A DNA stretch of 64,000 nucleotides from an uncultured Paracoccaceae bacterium (GCA_945952025.1 CAMFGW010000007.1:1-64000), one strand, 5' to 3'. Numbered from the stretch's first letter, positions 45,658-54,536 are shown. The notes: generated by a model not told the origin, from the letters alone. Numbers and translations: made by a program.

Positions 45658-47493
45658 ATGGCGGAAGCGGGTCTGGGGCCGACGATCGGTCCCATCGTTG
45701 CCCTGATGGGCGCGGTGGTTGTCGCGATTCCGGTCTTTCGCCGGCTTGGGCTCGGCTCGGTCCTTGGCTATGTTTCCGCAGGCGTGCTGATCGGCCCCTC
45801 GCTCCTGGGGCTTTTCACTGACCCGCAGGCGATCCTGCATTTTTCCGAACTGGGCGTCGTCCTCTTCCTCTTCGTCATTGGGCTCGAGTTTCGGCCACAG
45901 AAGCTCTGGTCGATGCGGGCGCAGATCTTCGGCCTTGGCCTGACCCAGGTGATCCTCTGCATCGGGCTCCTGACGCTCGCAGGAATGGTCGTCTTCGGCA
46001 TGGCGCCCTCGGCGGCCTTCGTGGGGGGCCCGGGCTTCGTCATGTCCTCGACCGACGTCATCATGTCGTTGCTGCAGGAACGGGGCGAGCTGGCCAGTGC
46101 CGAGGGGCAGAAGTCCGTCTCGATCCCGCTGTTCGAGGATCAGATGATCGTGCCCCTTCTGGCCGTCGTCGCCTGGCTGTCGCCCGCCACTTCGGGCGCG
46201 GTCGGGTTCCTGGGCTTTGCGATCACACTCGGCGCGCTTGCCGGGATCATCCTTGCGGGCCGCTACCTTCTGGACCCGTTCTTCGCCCTGCTTGCCCGCG
46301 CCCGGACGCGCGATGTGCTGACGGCCGGTGCGCTGCTCGTCGTCCTTGGCGCCGCCCTGGTGATGGAGGCGGTGGGCCTGTCGATGGCCATGGGCGCCTT
46401 CATGGCCGGCGTGATGCTGTCGGGCTCGAGCTACCGCCACCAGATCGAGACGGACGTGGAACCCTTCCGCGGCCTTCTGATGGGGCTCTTCTTCCTGGCA
46501 GTCGGCATGTCGCTCGACCTGTCCGTCGTCGCCGAAAACTGGGAACTGCTGATCGCGATGCTGGCCCTGGTGATGCTGGTCAAGATGGCCGGCACCTACG
46601 CCGTTGCCCGCATCTTCGGGTCGTCGAACGCGGCGGCCCGCAAGCGCGCGCTTCTCTTCGCGCAAGGCGGCGAGTTCGCCTTCGTCCTCTACGCCGCCGC
46701 CGCCGCCAGCGACGTCATCGACGCGCGCCTCTCGGCCATCTTCTCGACCGTCGTCATCCAGTCGATGGCGCTGACGCCCCTGGTCCTTGCGGTCGCGGGC
46801 CGGGTCGCGGCGGCGCGGCCCAAGTCGACCGAGGGGCTGGAAGAGCCGCGCGACCTGAAGGGGCAGGTGCTGATCGTGGGCTTCGGCCGCTTCGGCTAGG
46901 TCGCCTCGCAGGTCCTGCTGTCCCGGTCGGTCGAAGTGTCGATCATCGACATCGACCCCGACATGATCAAGGCGGCGCAGTCTTTCGGCTTCAAGATCTA
47001 CTATGGCGACGGCACCCGGCTCGACAGCCTGCATCATTCCGGTGCCGACGAGGCCGAGGTGATCCTGATCCGCGTCGACGACTGTGAGGCGGCGAACCGG
47101 ATCGCGGCCCTTTGCCTGCACGAATTTCCCCAGTCGAAGGTGCTGGTGCGTTCGTTCGACCGCCGCCATTCGATCGAGCCTATCAACGCGGGCGTGACCT
47201 ACGAAATCCGCGAGACGCTGGAATCGGCGCTGGCCTTGGGCGCCGAGGGGCAGAAGCTCTTCGTCGGTAAGCCCGTCGCGGTGATCGGCGCCTCGCCCGG
47301 CGGCTTCGGCACGGTTCTGGCGCAGGCGATGTGGCTGCCGGTCCTTCGGACCCTGCGCACCCGCCCGTGGGAGGAAGGGCGCCCGCTTGTGCCGCGCGCG
47401 GGTTCTGTCTTCGACCAGGCGGGGCAGTTGCAGGACGAGGGCACGTCGGCCGCGCTTTCGGACTTCATGGCCGGGTTCGCGGCGAGCCTCTGA
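45658..47493 (+). pseudogene. KefB-like CPA2 antiporter with internal TAG
   Basis: The frame from ATG 45658 encodes about twelve membrane helices of a monovalent cation:proton antiporter-2 (GSVLGYVSAGVLIGPSLLGL, ELGVVLFLFVIGLEFRP, AMGAFMAGVMLSGSSYRH, LFAQGGEFAFVLYAAAAASD) and then the RCK/TrkA-N domain. At codon 414, TAG (46897-46899) takes the place of the Gln in GFGRFG-Q-VASQVLLS; homology goes on in frame to TGA 47491-47493 (IDIDPDMIKAAQSFGFKIYYGDGTRLD). Kef systems release K+ and acidify the cell against electrophiles. The truncated product would be an ungated transporter; suppression or a base error are alternatives. Confidence 0.85.
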
Positions 47494-47508
47494 CTCAGGC
47501 CTCTGACC

Positions 47509-48726
47509 TCAGTGCAGCCGGGGCGGCGGCCCGAGCCGGGCGAGCCCGAAGCCCACGAGCGCCCCGACTGACAGGGCGCCGACGGTCGTCGGGCTGGCGA
47601 GGAAGGCCACGATCAGCACCGCCGCGACCGGCTTGCCCATCCCGACCGTCGCCGCCGCCATCATCGCCGCCAGAAGCGCCACGGTCGGCGAGGAGCCCAT
47701 GGGCAGGACCAGCGTGACCGCCGCGCCCACCGCCGCACCGACGAAGAGCAGAAGAAAGTTCGCCCCGCCTCGCCAGCCGGCCGCAAGGCAAAGGCAGAGT
47801 GCCAGCACCTTCAGCGCCGCGAGCGCCAGAAGGGGCAGGGGCCCCGCAGCGGCGCCCCAGTCGAGCTTCCCCAGAAGCTCGTGATGACCCGAAAAGCGCA
47901 AGGCGGGCCAGAGGGCCGCCAGCACCGCAAAACCCGCCGTGCCGGCCAGCTCCTGCACCGTCTGGCCGCCAAGACGCGAAAGGAGCGCCTGCACATGGGG
48001 TAGAAGGCCCACGAACCCAAGCCCCGCGGCGCCGCCCAGAAGGGCCGGGATGACCGAGGCCACCATGTCGCGTCCATCGCGCGCGGGCTGGTAGTCCGGC
48101 AGCGCCACGACCACGCCGCCGCCCTCTCCGGGCATCAGGTGCAGGGTGAGGAGGAAGCCGAAAAGCCCCGCGACCGCCGCCAGAAAGACCAGAGTGCGCG
48201 GCAGCCGCTCGCCCTCTTGGGGGTCGCCTGCCACTAAGGCGCCGCCGGGGGGCGAGGCATAGAAGCCCCCGAGCGCACCGGCCGCGCCGGCGGCGCCGAT
48301 CATGCGCCGTTCGGCCGCGTCGCGGGCCAGAAACGCCGCAACGATGGCCGACAGTTCGGTCGCGACCGCGACAAGGCCCGCCTCTGGCCCGAGCGCGCCG
48401 CCAAAGCCGACCGAGACGACGGCGATCGCCCCGATGTAAAGCGCCTGCCGCGCATGGGCGGGGGTGGGATCGGCGGCGGCGGCGATCTGGTCGGCAAGGC
48501 CGCCATCGGACGGCTCGCCCGGCGCAAAGCGCGCCTCGGCCCGGCGCAGGGCGGCGATCAGGACGCCGCCCAGAAGGATCGTCAGAAGGATGCGGACCGG
48601 CGAAGGGGCGTCGTGCGCCGTGCCTGAGACAAGGTCCGTCAGCCGCTCCATTGCCAGGAAGACGACCGCAGTCACCGCACCCGCCGCAGCCCCCGCACCC
48701 CCTGCCAGAAGAACCCGCCGCATCAT
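47509..48726 (-). CDS. CLC family chloride channel/antiporter
   Basis: 405 residues from the first of two adjacent ATGs. The selectivity region is visible as GFGGALGPEAGLVAV near residue 112 (the conserved GxxxGPE), with further helices including GAAGAAGALGGFYASPPGGAL (second conserved region) and ATVGMGKPVAAVLIVAFL. CLC proteins exchange Cl- for H+ or conduct Cl-, balancing charge when K+ or H+ moves, which fits a K+ channel gene just upstream with ATGA overlap and the convergent KefB-like gene. No CBS domains. Confidence 0.88.
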   Translation of the reverse strand: MMRRVLLAGGAGAAAGAVTAVVFLAMERLTDLVSGTAHDAPSPVRILLTILLGGVLIAALRRAEARFAPGEPSDGGLADQIAAAADPTPAHARQALYIGAIAVVSVGFGGALGPEAGLVAVATELSAIVAAFLARDAAERRMIGAAGAAGALGGFYASPPGGALVAGDPQEGERLPRTLVFLAAVAGLFGFLLTLHLMPGEGGGVVVALPDYQPARDGRDMVASVIPALLGGAAGLGFVGLLPHVQALLSRLGGQTVQELAGTAGFAVLAALWPALRFSGHHELLGKLDWGAAAGPLPLLALAALKVLALCLCLAAGWRGGANFLLLFVGAAVGAAVTLVLPMGSSPTVALLAAMMAAATVGMGKPVAAVLIVAFLASPTTVGALSVGALVGFGLARLGPPPRLH

Positions 48727-49127
48727 TCGGACCTTTCCCCGCGCCGCGCCTCGATGATGCCCCCCGCCACAGCACTCGCCAGCGCCACGAAGAGGCCGAC
48801 GCCGATCAGGATGAAGCCGATGGTGAAGAGCTTGCCAAGGTCGGTCTTGGGCGAGAGGTCCCCGTAACCGACCGTGGCGAGCGTGATGACCGAGAAATAG
48901 CAGGCGTCGAGGTAGGACCAGCCCTCGGCCCAATGGTAGAAGACCGTCCCGATGGCAACGAGGCCCGAGGTCAGGCCCGGAAGTCCCTGGACCTGCGGGT
49001 CGGTGGCGGCGACCCTGAGGCCCGCGCCAAGCTGGCCAAGGCCGTGGAATGGTCCCTTGCGAGCCACAGGCAGCCCCCGGTCATCGGCGCATCTGATCCC
49101 GGATTGGCCGATCTTTCCCTCTTTCAT
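48723..49127 (-). CDS. Small two-helix potassium channel
   Basis: From ATG 49127 about 134 residues; GTG 49067 is an alternative start. The Ion_trans_2 module is complete: first helix GLTSGLVAIGTVFYHWAEGW, pore SVITLATVGYGDLSP with the TVGYGD K+ filter, and second helix FTIGFILIGVGLFVALASAVAG, then a basic tail. No RCK domain. The frame is continuous upstream with the broken isochorismatase-like gene, so the ORF as read starts as a chimera; whether the channel has its own ribosome site is unclear. Coupled to the CLC gene by ATGA. Confidence 0.8.
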   Translation of the reverse strand: MKEGKIGQSGIRCADDRGLPVARKGPFHGLGQLGAGLRVAATDPQVQGLPGLTSGLVAIGTVFYHWAEGWSYLDACYFSVITLATVGYGDLSPKTDLGKLFTIGFILIGVGLFVALASAVAGGIIEARRGERSE

Positions 49128-49130
49128 CAA

Positions 49131-49751
49131 GCAGAAGCGGCGGGGGAAATACCATTGCAGCACCTTGCGGAAGCTGTTCGAGATGGACCGCGCCCAGTTG
49201 CGCATCAGCTCGGACCCGAACTGGATCGCGGTGACGGGCGTGGCACCCGCCTGCCGCATCCGTTCGAGCGCCTGCGCGTGCGACACGGGCGAGATGCCGC
49301 CCACCGCATCGGCGACCGGATAGACGTGTTAGCCCTCGGCCTGCATGTCGATCGTCGGGAAGGCGAGGCAGACCTCGGTCCAGAGCCCGGCCATGATGAT
49401 GCTCCTGCGCCCCGTCGCCTCGATGGCGGGGCGGTATTCCGCATCCTCCCAGGCATAGACGCCGGAACGGTCGATCTCGGTCACGCTGGGCAGTTCGGCC
49501 AGGATCTCGGCCGAGGTGCCGGTGTTCACGCCCATGTCGACGCCGACGGTCGAGACGATGACCGGCACGCCATAGGCGACAGCAAGTTTGCAGAGCGCCA
49601 GCACGTTCAGCATGATTTCGTCGGTCGAGGACGAGGTGATGGTGCGGATCTGTTCCGGCTGGTAGTCGATCAGCACCAGCGCGCAGTTTTACGGCGTCAG
49701 CAGCCGGTCGGACTTCGGGTCGCGGACCGGCCCGTGTTGGGTCTTGGCCAT
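49131..49751 (-). pseudogene. Isochorismatase-like hydrolase with two TAA codons, run on into the channel gene
   Basis: ATG 49751 (GGAGGC upstream) starts a YcaC-like cysteine hydrolase: NCALVLIDYQPEQIRTI, VSTVGVDMGVNTG, IIMAGLWTEVCLAFPTID with the nucleophile Cys, and AVGGISPVSHAQALERMRQAGATPVTA. TAA 49689-49691 replaces the Glu of LTP-E-NCALV and TAA 49329-49331 the Tyr of AEG-Y-HVYPV. There is no stop after the family end (QWYFPRRF), so the frame continues into the channel. Intact relatives sit in pirin operons and hydrolyse small amides or act on signal molecules. Internal starts might yield a partial protein. Confidence 0.82.
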
Positions 49752-49760
49752 GATGCCTCC

Positions 49761-50078
49761 TTAAGGGTCTTCGCCGGGTTTCGTGGTGAAGAGGTCGGCC
49801 CATTCCGGGTGGCGGGCATATTGCGCGCGCACGAAGGAGCAGATGGGGATGATGCGGAAGCCCGAGGTCCGGGCATCCTCGATCATGTGGGCCAGAAGCG
49901 CCTTGGCGACGCCATGGCCGCCCATGCTGTCCGGCACGCCCGTGTGGTCGGCGCTGATGACGCCGGGGCCGCGGTGGGTGAAGACGATCTCTCCTTCCCC
50001 CTCGACGCCCGCGATCCGCGCGACGTAGCGGCCCCGGCGGCCGGGGCCTTCCTCTTTGGTGATGGTGATCTCGGCCAT
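49761..50078 (-). CDS. GNAT-like N-acetyltransferase (YjdJ/COG2388 type)
   Basis: 105 residues. The short-form GNAT fold shows FTHRGPGVISADHTGVPDSMGGHGVAKALLAHMIEDARTSGF with the acetyl-CoA loop, then RIIPICSFVRAQYARHPEW, the signature ending of the COG2388 group. Substrate unknown. It is one base downstream of the DoxX gene and 9 bp upstream of the hydrolase pseudogene, in the DoxX-GNAT-hydrolase unit opposite pirin. Confidence 0.9.
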   Translation of the reverse strand: MAEITITKEEGPGRRGRYVARIAGVEGEGEIVFTHRGPGVISADHTGVPDSMGGHGVAKALLAHMIEDARTSGFRIIPICSFVRAQYARHPEWADLFTTKPGEDP

Positions 50079-50079
50079 G

Positions 50080-50640
50080 TCAGAACTCCCGTTTCAGGAT
50101 GGTGCGGTCGACCGACAGGGGGCCGGCCCCCCAGGCGGCCAGGAAAAGCGCGGCAACGGTCCAGAGCGCAGAGAAGCCTTCGGCCTTGAACTGGACCTGG
50201 TGAAGGAAGCCCGCCCCCCCGTCGCTGGCAATATTGGCCAGGCCGTCCGGCGTGAAAAGGCTCGCGTTCTGGGCGAGCGCGGCCATGCCGTCCGGCGACA
50301 GGAGCGCCGTGCCGTAGGGGTGGGTCAGGTGGAACCAGTAGGTGACGGCCAGCATGATGCCGTTCGCAAGCGCCGCAGGCCGCGTCAGAAGGCCGAGAAG
50401 GATCAGGACGCCGCCGCCGAATTGCAGGAAGGCAAGGGCCGCCGACCAGAACCAGCCGGGCGCCAGGCCAAGGCTTTCGGTGAAACCGGCCATGGCGAAG
50501 GGCGCCTGGACCTTGGGCCAGCCCTCCATCACCAGCATGCCGCCGACCAGGAGCCTGAGGCCGAAATGGGCCAGGGGCTTGGCGAAACCGTCGTAAAACC
50601 CGCCCAGCGCGGGAATGATCAAGGGGGTCTGGGGTGCCAT
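50080..50640 (-). CDS. DoxX family membrane protein
   Basis: 186 residues from the ATG with AGGAGAACAGG upstream; a longer start at 50661 is possible. Four membrane helices (FGLRLLVGGMLVMEGWPKV, WSAALAFLQFGGGVLILLGLLT, ALANGIMLAVTYWFHLTHP, FSALWTVAALFLAAWGAGPL). DoxX-type proteins take part in quinone/thiol redox or detoxification at the membrane, function not settled. First gene of the unit divergent from pirin. Confidence 0.88.
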   Translation of the reverse strand: MAPQTPLIIPALGGFYDGFAKPLAHFGLRLLVGGMLVMEGWPKVQAPFAMAGFTESLGLAPGWFWSAALAFLQFGGGVLILLGLLTRPAALANGIMLAVTYWFHLTHPYGTALLSPDGMAALAQNASLFTPDGLANIASDGGAGFLHQVQFKAEGFSALWTVAALFLAAWGAGPLSVDRTILKREF

Positions 50641-50780
50641 CCTGTTCTCCTCTACTGACATGTTGGCGATCCGGGGGCCGGACTGCGGCACCCTGCGGAC
50701 GCCTGCAACGAGGTGGGGCGCCCGGCGATCTTCTGCCACCGATCGGGCCTGTCTGACGACCCGGACAGGTCCGAACCCCC

Positions 50781-50800
50781 TGTTTCATCCTGTCGAACGG
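50781..50800. promoter_or_regulatory. LysR-type box 2 in the doxX/pirin divergent promoter
   Basis: TGTTTCATCCTGTCGAACGG lies in the middle of the 282-bp gap, 123 bp before pirin and 141 bp before doxX. CCTGTCGAACGG and TGTT are identical to box 1 next to the lysR gene. Confidence 0.55.
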
Positions 50801-50922
50801 TTTGCCGCTTGTCCATCGCGCCCGGCGCCCCATCTTGTCAGCAACGGCGGACGATCCGCCCGAGTGATAAGACGACAGAGATCAGACAAGCCTGGGGAAC
50901 AGGCAGTCAACCGGAGGGCAAC

Positions 50923-51783
50923 ATGCGCAAGATCATTGAAACCACCACCGCACCGCGTGGCCACTGGGTCGGCGACGGCTTCCCCGTCCGCTCGCTCTTT
51001 TCCCACATGTCGGGCAAAAGCGAGACGACCCCCTTCCTGATGCTGGACTACGGCGGACCCTACCACTTCGAACCGGCCGCCCGTCCGCGCGGCGTCGATG
51101 TCCACCCCCACAAGGGGTTCGAGACGGTGACCATCGTCTATGACGGCGAGGTCGAGCATGGCGATTCGACCGGCCGGGGCGGCGTGATCCGCGAAGGCGA
51201 CGTGCAGTGGATGACGGCGGGCGACGGGATCCTGCACAAGGAATTCCACAGCCAGGACTTCACCAAGTCGGGCGGCACGTTCGAGATGGTGCAGCTCTGG
51301 GTGAACCTGCCCGCCAAGGACAAGTCGGCCCCCGCCGGTTACCAGAGCATCACCGACGCCGCGATCCCTTCGGTCGATCTGGCCGACGGCGCGGGCAAGC
51401 TGCGGGTCATCGCGGGGAACTACGAGGGCGCCAAGGGCCCGGCCAACGCCTTCACCCCGCTCGATGTCTGGGACATCCGGCTGAACGCGGGCAAGGTGGT
51501 GACCCTGACCCCGCCTGAGGGCTGGAACGTGATGGTGGTCGTCCTCTCTGGCAAGGTCAGCGTGAATGCGGAAGCCAAGCTCGAAGGCCCCGCCGTGGCA
51601 CGGCTGGCGCGCAAGGGCGGCGGTGTGGTGATCGAGGCGGAAGAGGACGCCAAGGTCCTGATCCTGTCCGGCGAGCCGATCGACGAGCCGATCGCGGCCT
51701 ACGGCCCCTTCGTGATGAACAGCGAGGCGGAAATCCGTCAGGCGATCACCGACTTCAACTCTGGCAAGTTCGGCCGGCTCTGA
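50923..51783 (+). CDS. Pirin family protein
   Basis: 286 residues, GGAGGG before the ATG. A bicupin: the N-terminal cupin holds the metal ligands HPHKGFETVTIVYDGEVEHGDS (His, His, and further in GDGILHKEFHS) near residues 60-105, and the C-terminal cupin (NVMVVVLSGKVSV) lacks them. Pirins are cytoplasmic Fe-dependent proteins, some with quercetin 2,3-dioxygenase activity, and are widely tied to oxidative or quinone stress. Divergent from doxX with a LysR-like box between. Confidence 0.93.
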   Translation: MRKIIETTTAPRGHWVGDGFPVRSLFSHMSGKSETTPFLMLDYGGPYHFEPAARPRGVDVHPHKGFETVTIVYDGEVEHGDSTGRGGVIREGDVQWMTAGDGILHKEFHSQDFTKSGGTFEMVQLWVNLPAKDKSAPAGYQSITDAAIPSVDLADGAGKLRVIAGNYEGAKGPANAFTPLDVWDIRLNAGKVVTLTPPEGWNVMVVVLSGKVSVNAEAKLEGPAVARLARKGGGVVIEAEEDAKVLILSGEPIDEPIAAYGPFVMNSEAEIRQAITDFNSGKFGRL

Positions 51784-51883
51784 CTAGGGGCCCGCGGGCA
51801 GACAATCGGGCGTCGGCGTCGGCCGCCGCCCTTTTTTCTGGGCATGGCGCTGCGCCACTCGGCTCCCGGCTGGCAGGGGCCGT

Positions 51884-52090
51884 TGACCCTGCCATGCGAA
51901 GGCCTTGGTCCTTTGTCCCCGCCGGTGGCCCAATGGCCATCGGCCAGCGCCCGCCCCGCCATCGGCGGGCGCTTCGCGCCCACCGGGGCAGGCGCTGGCC
52001 TTCGTGGGTTCAGGACGTCGGCGGTCCAGCGGCACCGCCTCGCTGCGGCCGGGGGAAACGCTGGTCGCGTTTCCCTTTCCCGCCCGGCCC
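51884..52090. repeat. GC-rich ~207-bp element, copy 1 of a tandem pair
   Basis: Begins TGACCCTGCCATGCG and contains GGCCATCGGCCAGCGCCCG, a self-pairing GGCGGGCGC/GCGCCCGCC core, GGTCCAGCGGC and, at 52053-52075, a perfect hairpin with 9-bp arms GGGAAACGC / GCGTTTCCC around TGGTC, followed by TTTCC. No supported protein gene. The second copy starts 248 bp later. Confidence 0.9.
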
Positions 52091-52131
52091 AGCGAGTCAG
52101 GTCGGCGAGCGGTTCGAGTGGCAGAGGCAAG

Positions 52132-52338
52132 TGACTCTGCCATGCGGTGACTTCACCTTTTGTCCCAGCCGGTGGCCCAAAGGCCATCGGCCAGCGCCCG
52201 CCCCGCCCATGGCGGGCGCTTCCGCCCCCGCCGGGGCAGGCGCCGGCCTTTGACGGCTCATGACACGAATGGTCCAGCGGCCCTGCTTCCACACGGCCGG
52301 GGGAAACGCTGGTCGCGTTTCCCGATTCCGTCCGGCCC
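52132..52338. repeat. GC-rich ~207-bp element, copy 2 of a tandem pair
   Basis: Begins TGACTCTGCCATGCG; the same blocks follow in the same order with a small number of substitutions and indels, ending with the identical 23-bp hairpin at 52301-52323. The whole stretch 51784-52371 (588 bp, between pirin and the MhqO-MhqD gene) is non-coding as far as I can see and mostly made of this pair. Confidence 0.9.
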
Positions 52339-52371
52339 GGCCTTTCCGCAACGGAAGACTTTTAACCCTAC

Positions 52372-53877
52372 CTAGACTTCGGCCAGCCAGTCGCGCACGG
52401 CCACTACATCGGCCGGGTCCAGCCCATGCCCGACCGCGATCCGCCGCTCGGTCACTTCGACGCCCGCGCCTGTCAGGCCGGTGACGAGCGCCGCCGCGCG
52501 GCCCGCATGGGGGTCCGCCTCGCCGGTCACGACCAGCGCCCGGCTACCGGTCGAGGGCGATGTCGGCGGCTCCTCCAGCGCCTCGATTCCGCGAAGCAGG
52601 ATCGCGCGGGGCAGGGCACGGGGATAAAGCTGCAGGACCGCGCCAAGGAAGTTCGCGCCGTTGGAATGGCCGAGCCCCGTCATCCGCGCGCGGTCGAGCC
52701 CATAGCCCTTGACCGCGCCGTCAAGGAAGGCCGCGAAGGCCCCGGCCTCGTCGCGGATGTCTGCCTGATCGAACACCCCTTCGCCAAAGCGGCGGAACCA
52801 GCGGGCGTTGCCTTCCTCGTGCGACCGGCCCCGCACCCCCAGAAGGGTCGCGCGCGGTGCGATCCGGTGGGCAAGGGGCATCAGGTCCGCCTCGGACCCG
52901 CCGCTGCCATGGGCCAGCACGATCACCAATCCGTCGGGGTCATCGGGCGTATAGAAACGATGGACGAAGGGCAGGTCGCGCGCGGGCAGGCGCGGCTCGC
53001 CGGGGCGCGCGAACTGGGGCAGCATGACCTTCAGGTCGGCGGCATGCGCCGCGTCATGGGGTGGGATCATCAGGGTCTCGCCCAGATGGTCCGCCTCCTC
53101 GTCGATCAGGAAACCCGGCCCGTCGGTCGCATATTCAAGCAGCGTGCCCATCGGCTCGCGGACATAGAGCGACAGGAAATACTTGCGGTCATGGACATTC
53201 GTCAGGCCCGGATGGTCCTTCAAGGACAGGCGCATCTGGCGCACCGCCTCGGCATCCGGGGCGCGGAAGGCCACATGGTCGATGGCGCCGCCCCCGAGCA
53301 TCGCGGGCACGAAGCCGGACGAGGCGCGGACATCGACCATGTCATGGCCAGAGGTCAGGCGGACGAAGGGCCCCTCGCGCAAGCTTTCGCGGTAGCCGAA
53401 GCGGCGGACGAATTCGGCGGTCCTGTCGCCGTCCCCGGTCAGGATGGTGACGCCGTGGACCCGAAGGGGCGTGCCGTCACCCTCCTCTGGCACGCCGACC
53501 AGCCGCAGGCCCAGCCCATCGGGATCTCGCAGCCTGAGGACCGGCTCGCCCAGCTCACGCGTTGGGCCCGTCACCGGCACCCCTGCCGCCAGCGCGCGCG
53601 TCAGCCAGTCGCCGAGCGAGGCGGCGGGCACGGCGAGCGACACTTCGGAAATCGCGCCCAGCCCGGCACGCCCCGCCCCCCCGTCCTGCCAGACGAGGAA
53701 GGTCAGAAGCGAGCCGGGGCGGCCCTCATGGTCGCCATAAAGCAGGTGCAGCTGCGCGCCGTCCTCATAGCCGCCGGTCTGCTTGATGAGCCTCAGGCCC
53801 AGAAAGCCCATGTAGAAATCGACGTTCTTCTGGACGTTCGCGGTGACGCCCGTGACGTGGTGGATGCCCGCAACCAT
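52372..53877 (-). CDS. MhqO-MhqD fusion: VOC ring-cleaving dioxygenase plus alpha/beta hydrolase
   Basis: 501 residues. Residues 1-300 are two glyoxalase/VOC modules (IHHVTGVTANVQKNVDFYMGFLGLRLIKQT; AIDHVAFRAPDAEAVRQMRL) with metal ligand His and Glu (GTLLEYATDGPGF), like MhqO/LinE-type dioxygenases. Residues 310-501 form a carboxylesterase/phospholipase-like hydrolase: LVIVLAHGSGGSEADLMPLA (oxyanion), GLGHSNGANFLGAVL (Ser nucleophile), TGEADPH (Asp), GHGLDPADV (His), like MhqD. In Bacillus the separate proteins confer methylhydroquinone resistance. The fusion is natural in proteobacteria. Next to GST and pirin it strengthens a quinone-defence theme. Confidence 0.88.
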   Translation of the reverse strand: MVAGIHHVTGVTANVQKNVDFYMGFLGLRLIKQTGGYEDGAQLHLLYGDHEGRPGSLLTFLVWQDGGAGRAGLGAISEVSLAVPAASLGDWLTRALAAGVPVTGPTRELGEPVLRLRDPDGLGLRLVGVPEEGDGTPLRVHGVTILTGDGDRTAEFVRRFGYRESLREGPFVRLTSGHDMVDVRASSGFVPAMLGGGAIDHVAFRAPDAEAVRQMRLSLKDHPGLTNVHDRKYFLSLYVREPMGTLLEYATDGPGFLIDEEADHLGETLMIPPHDAAHAADLKVMLPQFARPGEPRLPARDLPFVHRFYTPDDPDGLVIVLAHGSGGSEADLMPLAHRIAPRATLLGVRGRSHEEGNARWFRRFGEGVFDQADIRDEAGAFAAFLDGAVKGYGLDRARMTGLGHSNGANFLGAVLQLYPRALPRAILLRGIEALEEPPTSPSTGSRALVVTGEADPHAGRAAALVTGLTGAGVEVTERRIAVGHGLDPADVVAVRDWLAEV

Positions 53878-53880
53878 GCC

Positions 53881-54519
53881 TCAGACAGCCACCGCCGCCG
53901 CCTCGTCCGCCAGCACTTTCTGGACCGCGGGATCGGCCGCCAGACGGTCGTGGAGCGCCACGACATTGGCCCATTCCGCAACGCCGTTCGGCAGAACCTT
54001 CATCCCCCAGCGGATCATCGGGAAGGCGTAGGCGTCGATCACCGACCGCTTGCCGCGTCCCTCGCCCAGCATCCAGTGGCGCCGGTCGAGGTGGGTGTTG
54101 AGGGCCGTCATCTGCCTGGCCACCAGCTTCTGCCCGGCGGCGACGACCGCCTCTTTGGCCGCGTCGCTTTGGTCGGTCGTGTAGCGGAAGGGCAGGAAGA
54201 TCGGCCAGAATGCCGCATGCATGTCCGAGGTCAGGAAGGACGACCAGCGGTGCGCCTCGGCCTCTTCGCGGGGGCTCTCGCCGCCCGACAGTCCGGCTTC
54301 GGGGTGCTTTTCGGCCAGATAGTCCAGGATCGCACCGGCCTGGGTCAGGGTCCAGCCGTCATCTTCGCGCAGCGTCGGCACCGCACCGGCCGGGTTCACG
54401 TCCAGAAGCCGGGGCGAGCCGTAGTTGACCCGCACGGCCTCGTAAGGCTTGCCGATCCATTCGAGGGTGACGTGGGGCGCAAGCGAGCAGGCGCCAAGGG
54501 CGTAGTAAAGCGTGGTCAG
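53881..54519 (-). CDS. Glutathione S-transferase with CTG as apparent start
   Basis: Homology begins with TTLYYALGACSLAPHVTLEW, the GST thioredoxin-fold start, which requires initiation at CTG 54519-54517; GGAGG stands 7 nt upstream and an in-frame TGA lies two codons further up. Translated from there the protein has 212 residues, the usual size, with PAGAVPTL (cis-Pro) near residue 50 and an all-helical C-terminal domain. GTG 54435 would lose the glutathione-binding strand. So either CTG is used, or an ATG was mutated or misread. Located 3 bp before the MhqO-MhqD gene; acts on electrophiles in the cytoplasm. Confidence 0.83.
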   Translation of the reverse strand: MTTLYYALGACSLAPHVTLEWIGKPYEAVRVNYGSPRLLDVNPAGAVPTLREDDGWTLTQAGAILDYLAEKHPEAGLSGGESPREEAEAHRWSSFLTSDMHAAFWPIFLPFRYTTDQSDAAKEAVVAAGQKLVARQMTALNTHLDRRHWMLGEGRGKRSVIDAYAFPMIRWGMKVLPNGVAEWANVVALHDRLAADPAVQKVLADEAAAVAV

Positions 54520-54536
54520 GGGTCACCTCCTGATTG

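Noticed and set aside
36093-49691. Alternative genetic code or general stop-codon read-through
   Set aside because: TAA stands for Tyr and Glu, TAG for Gln and TGA for Trp at different sites, while normal genes nearby end at the same three codons. Only the fdoG TGA at 40488-40490 is a genuine recoding (Sec) site.
51738-52292. Protein-coding frames across the duplicated GC-rich element
   Set aside because: Frames exist on both strands but shift between the two copies through indels and have no start signals; the conserved part is the hairpin sequence, not a reading frame.
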